From positions 248,001 through 312,000 of the forward strand of contig NZ_BMKK01000006.1 in assembly GCF_014644295.1 (NCBI RefSeq): DNA of 64,000 nt, written 5' to 3'. The DNA is from Emticicia aquatilis (GTDB lineage Bacteria > Bacteroidota > Bacteroidia > Cytophagales > Spirosomataceae). Position numbers and translations under genes: made by a program. Below the pieces are notes generated by a model. That model did not search any database, was not told where the DNA came from, and worked only from the letters and a program-made list of their open reading frames with translations. Positions 61,782-64,000 of the stretch are shown in pieces (position 1 is the first letter of the stretch; every line of letters begins with the position of its first letter).

Positions 61782-62987
61782 CTACTTTCGCTCAATCAAA
61801 GCCATATAAAAACCATCGAAGCCATCTTTGGCTGGTGAAGTGCGTTTTTCTTCAATTAATTGATATTCAGGGTTTTGAGTGATGAATTTTTGTACTTGTT
61901 CTTCGCTTTCTGAAGGCAAAATGCTACACGTTGCATAAACCATTTTACCGCCGTGTTTGAGCATTTTTGAATAATTTGTAATGATTTCGGCTTGGGTTTG
62001 TTTGATTTTCTCCAAAAAATCTTTCTTCAATTTCCATTTTGCATCGGGGTTTCTTCTTAAAACTCCTAAACCCGAACAGGGTACATCGAGCAAAAGGCGG
62101 TCGGCACTTTCTTTTAATCTTTTGATGGTTTTTGCTTCAATCAATTTGATTTCTACATTGCCGATTCCGTTGCGTTTGGCTCGGCGTTGAAGTTCTTGAA
62201 GTTTATAATCTTCTACGTCCATTGCTATTACTCGACCTTTATTTTGCATCAAAGTTGCCAAATGAAGCGTTTTTCCGCCCGCACCTGCACAGGCATCAAT
62301 CACTCGCATACCTGCTTGCACATCAAGGTATTCGGCAATTAGCTGACTTCCCGCATCTTGTACTTCAAATAAGCCTTTTTTGAAAAGTTCGGTCGAAAAA
62401 ACATTGGCTCGTTTGGGAAGCACCAAAGCATCTTGTACACTCGGCAATGTTTCGGTTTCGATACCGATTTCTCTAAACGACTTTTTCAGGTCTAATTTAT
62501 TGGTTTTCAGTGTATTGGTTCGTAAAACTACGGGAGCCTGGAAATTCATGGCATGAAGTTCGGCTTCCCAATTTTCACCCAGTTCTTGTTCGCCAATAGC
62601 ATCTATCCAATCGGGTACTGATTCTCTGATTTTTCTGATGCCTTTTGCTTCTTCGTTTCGGGCTAAAACTTCTTTGGCATTTATGGTCTTAAACTCCGCC
62701 CATTCCGGTAATTTATCGCCTTGAATAACTCGCCAAGCGGCAAAAATCTGCCAAAATAATGCCTCTTCTTCCACTCTTACACAGTTGATATTTGCCACGA
62801 ATTTCAGTAAACGCCACCAACGCACTATTTCGTAGGTGTTTTCGGCAATAAAAGCTCTATCTCGGCTGCCCCACTTTTTATTTGACTTCAAAACTTGCTC
62901 AATGACCTTATCGGCCTGACGATTTTCGTTGAAAATCTGTTGTAGAGCAAAAACTATGGCTTCGACTAAAACTCGGTGATATTTCAT
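61782..62987 (-). CDS. RsmB/NOP2-family RNA (cytosine-5) methyltransferase
   Basis: A 401-residue SAM-dependent enzyme. An N-terminal NusB-like helical domain (about 1-140) is followed by the methyltransferase: DACAGAGGKTLHLATL (SAM loop), VIAMDVEDYKLQEL, DVPCSGLGVLRRNPDAKWKL with the release cysteine, and YATCSILPSESEEQV with the catalytic TC cysteine. The plan fits RsmB (16S rRNA m5C967) although the NusB part is divergent. Monocistronic, divergent from the beta-lactamase gene. Confidence 0.88.
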   Translation of the reverse strand: MKYHRVLVEAIVFALQQIFNENRQADKVIEQVLKSNKKWGSRDRAFIAENTYEIVRWWRLLKFVANINCVRVEEEALFWQIFAAWRVIQGDKLPEWAEFKTINAKEVLARNEEAKGIRKIRESVPDWIDAIGEQELGENWEAELHAMNFQAPVVLRTNTLKTNKLDLKKSFREIGIETETLPSVQDALVLPKRANVFSTELFKKGLFEVQDAGSQLIAEYLDVQAGMRVIDACAGAGGKTLHLATLMQNKGRVIAMDVEDYKLQELQRRAKRNGIGNVEIKLIEAKTIKRLKESADRLLLDVPCSGLGVLRRNPDAKWKLKKDFLEKIKQTQAEIITNYSKMLKHGGKMVYATCSILPSESEEQVQKFITQNPEYQLIEEKRTSPAKDGFDGFYMALIERK

Positions 62988-63026
62988 AAAAAAACTCTTA
63001 AAATTTAAAGCAAAATTTCATCAGAA

Positions 63027-63073
63027 GAATCTCTGTTCGTCGGAGAATCTCTCGGTTTTGCTATCTATATTTG
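63027..63073 (+). promoter_or_regulatory. Direct repeat and -7 box before the class D beta-lactamase
   Basis: AGAATCTCT occurs near 63026-63034 (as AGAATCTCT) and again at 63044-63052, an 18-base period, followed by TATATTTG (63066-63073), a TAnnTTTG match. No standard TTTG box is present at the right distance, so an activator binding the direct repeat is possible. Leader about 32 bases. Confidence 0.45.
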
Positions 63074-63111
63074 TAAACATTTCATCAAAATTAACCTTCT
63101 TTCTGCAAGCA

Positions 63112-63900
63112 ATGAAAAAAATCTTTTTTGCCAGCCTTTTTATTTGTTCGTTTTTTAGGATTTCTGCCCAAGAAGTGGTTGATTTTAGCCAGTATTTTAA
63201 AGAATACGACCTCGAAGGCGGATTTTTTCTGTATAACTACAAAACAAAAAGCTATCAAGTAAGCGATAAGACAGATTTTGTGCGAGCAACTTCGCCTGCT
63301 TCGACTTTCAAGATTCCAAATTCGTTGATTGCTTTGGAAGTTGGGGCTATAAAAGATGAAAACGAAGTAATCAAGTGGGATGGAGAGAAACGCTGGCTAC
63401 CTGTTTGGGACAAAGACCATGACCTAACCGAAGCCTACAAAAACTCAACGGTTTGGTTTTATCAGGAATTGGCTCGAAGAATTGGAGAAAAGAATTACAA
63501 TAAATATTTGAAAGCCTGCGACTACGGTAATAAGGATATTAGTGGTGGGCTTACTCAGTTTTGGTTGGGAAAGAGTTTGAAAATTTCGCCAAAAAATCAA
63601 ATTGAGTTTTTGGTAAAACTTTACGAAGAAAAATTACCATTCTCAAAACGTACGTTTGAAATCACGAAACGAGTGATGGTTCGTGAAAAAACGAATGATT
63701 ATACCTTGAGAGCCAAAACAGGAATGGCAACTGTTGATAAGGTAGATATTGGTTGGTTTGTGGGCTATGTAGAAAAACAAGACAATGTTTATTTTTTCGC
63801 TCTGCGAATGCAGAAGCCCGAAGAAAAGCAAATGCCCGAATTTGCTTCAAGACGCATCGAAATTACGACTAAAATCTTGAAGCAAATGGGCATCATGTAA
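63112..63900 (+). CDS. Class D (OXA-type) beta-lactamase
   Basis: A 262-residue serine beta-lactamase with signal peptide MKKIFFASLFICSFFRISAQ. ATG at 63112 is preferred to 63058, whose extra residues precede the signal and the likely transcript start. All class D motifs are present: S64-T-F-K67 (nucleophile and carboxylated lysine), S112-T-V114, Y138-G-N140, W151 and K212-T-G214. It should hydrolyse penicillins in the periplasm; range cannot be predicted. It is not beside mobile DNA and its base composition resembles its neighbours, so it looks like a resident gene. Confidence 0.93.
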   Translation: MKKIFFASLFICSFFRISAQEVVDFSQYFKEYDLEGGFFLYNYKTKSYQVSDKTDFVRATSPASTFKIPNSLIALEVGAIKDENEVIKWDGEKRWLPVWDKDHDLTEAYKNSTVWFYQELARRIGEKNYNKYLKACDYGNKDISGGLTQFWLGKSLKISPKNQIEFLVKLYEEKLPFSKRTFEITKRVMVREKTNDYTLRAKTGMATVDKVDIGWFVGYVEKQDNVYFFALRMQKPEEKQMPEFASRRIEITTKILKQMGIM

Positions 63901-63907
63901 TCTAAAA

Positions 63908-64000
63908 TTACTCAATCGTAACGTAACCCCAGTTTTCGCCCGAACGAATACGGTTTAATTGCGTATGCGTTATACCAAACTGTTTGGCTATCATTTTCAG
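63908..64000 (-). CDS. C-terminal fragment of a helix-turn-helix protein, 5' end outside window
   Basis: The minus strand reads 30 codons from the right edge to TAA at 63908, giving KMIAKQFGITHTQLNRIRSG followed by ENWGYVTIE. The I-A-K-x-F-G-I-T-x-x-x-L-x-R-I-R-S-G-x-x-W pattern is a short helix-turn-helix of the kind found at the end of HNH endonucleases and phage-type DNA-binding proteins. It converges on the beta-lactamase gene, eight bases from its stop. The full protein cannot be identified. Confidence 0.6.
   Translation of the reverse strand: MKMIAKQFGITHTQLNRIRSGENWGYVTIE

Noticed and set aside
1-64000. Search for tRNA, rRNA and prophage genes
   Set aside because: No cloverleaf, rRNA segment or phage structural gene was recognised by eye; a covariance-model search would be decisive.

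Overview
The window is AT-rich chromosomal DNA from a member of the phylum Bacteroidota, most likely order Cytophagales; I cannot fix the genus from sequence alone. The evidence is two SusC/SusD pairs, a further carboxypeptidase-D-type TonB receptor, DUF3078 and DUF4397 proteins, starts without Shine-Dalgarno sequences, and upstream boxes of the Bacteroidota type (TTTG or TTG, about 19-20 nt, TAnnTTTG), best seen before pdhA and rpsJ. No rRNA, tRNA, CRISPR array or prophage was recognised.

Layout. 1-10421: a sugar-acid locus. After the N-terminal part of a NagX-like membrane acetyltransferase come two FGGY gluconokinase-like genes, an AraC regulator, a SusC/SusD outer-membrane uptake pair and a short GntZ-type 6-phosphogluconate dehydrogenase. 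Together they suggest import of a gluconate-containing substrate and its conversion to ribulose-5-phosphate. One kinase has lost the glycines of three nucleotide-binding motifs, and two related palindromic elements sit exactly at gene borders. 10550-23301: exported metallophosphoesterase and Tat beta-propeller protein, mutS2, recF, a sugar porter, exported RidA, an M1 peptidase, an acyl-CoA dehydrogenase with an SCP2 protein. 23590-26772: an ECF sigma factor, an unlisted 55-residue protein, an MscS-type channel, a DUF3078 protein and MscL, a plausible osmotic or envelope stress group.

28334-35369: the distal part of the division and cell-wall cluster (ftsW, murG, ftsQ, ftsA, ftsZ). murC is absent and an arginyl-transferase-like gene sits between murG and ftsQ. 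35410-43842: MarR regulator, TonB receptor, serS, a Y1 (IS200-like/RAYT-like) transposase gene surrounded by hairpins that share a TTTA loop, aspartokinase, ribH with an SRPBCC gene, and a TPR membrane protein. 44213-49728: a second SusC/SusD pair with a DUF4397 lipoprotein. 49801-64000: secA, argC, lgt, a MerR/B12-binding regulator with the CarH photoreceptor signature, pdhA, a solitary rpsJ with a structured leader, nadB, glpK, an rsmB-like methyltransferase, a class D beta-lactamase and a truncated helix-turn-helix gene.

The most notable non-coding signal is the number and variety of short palindromic repeats between genes: at least six sequence families, several of which supply the last codons or the start codon of neighbouring genes. 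No clearly new multi-gene system is proven. The best candidates are the gluconate locus with its probable pseudokinase, the sigma/small protein/mechanosensitive group, the RAYT-like hairpin cluster, the CarH-like regulator and the solitary rpsJ leader.
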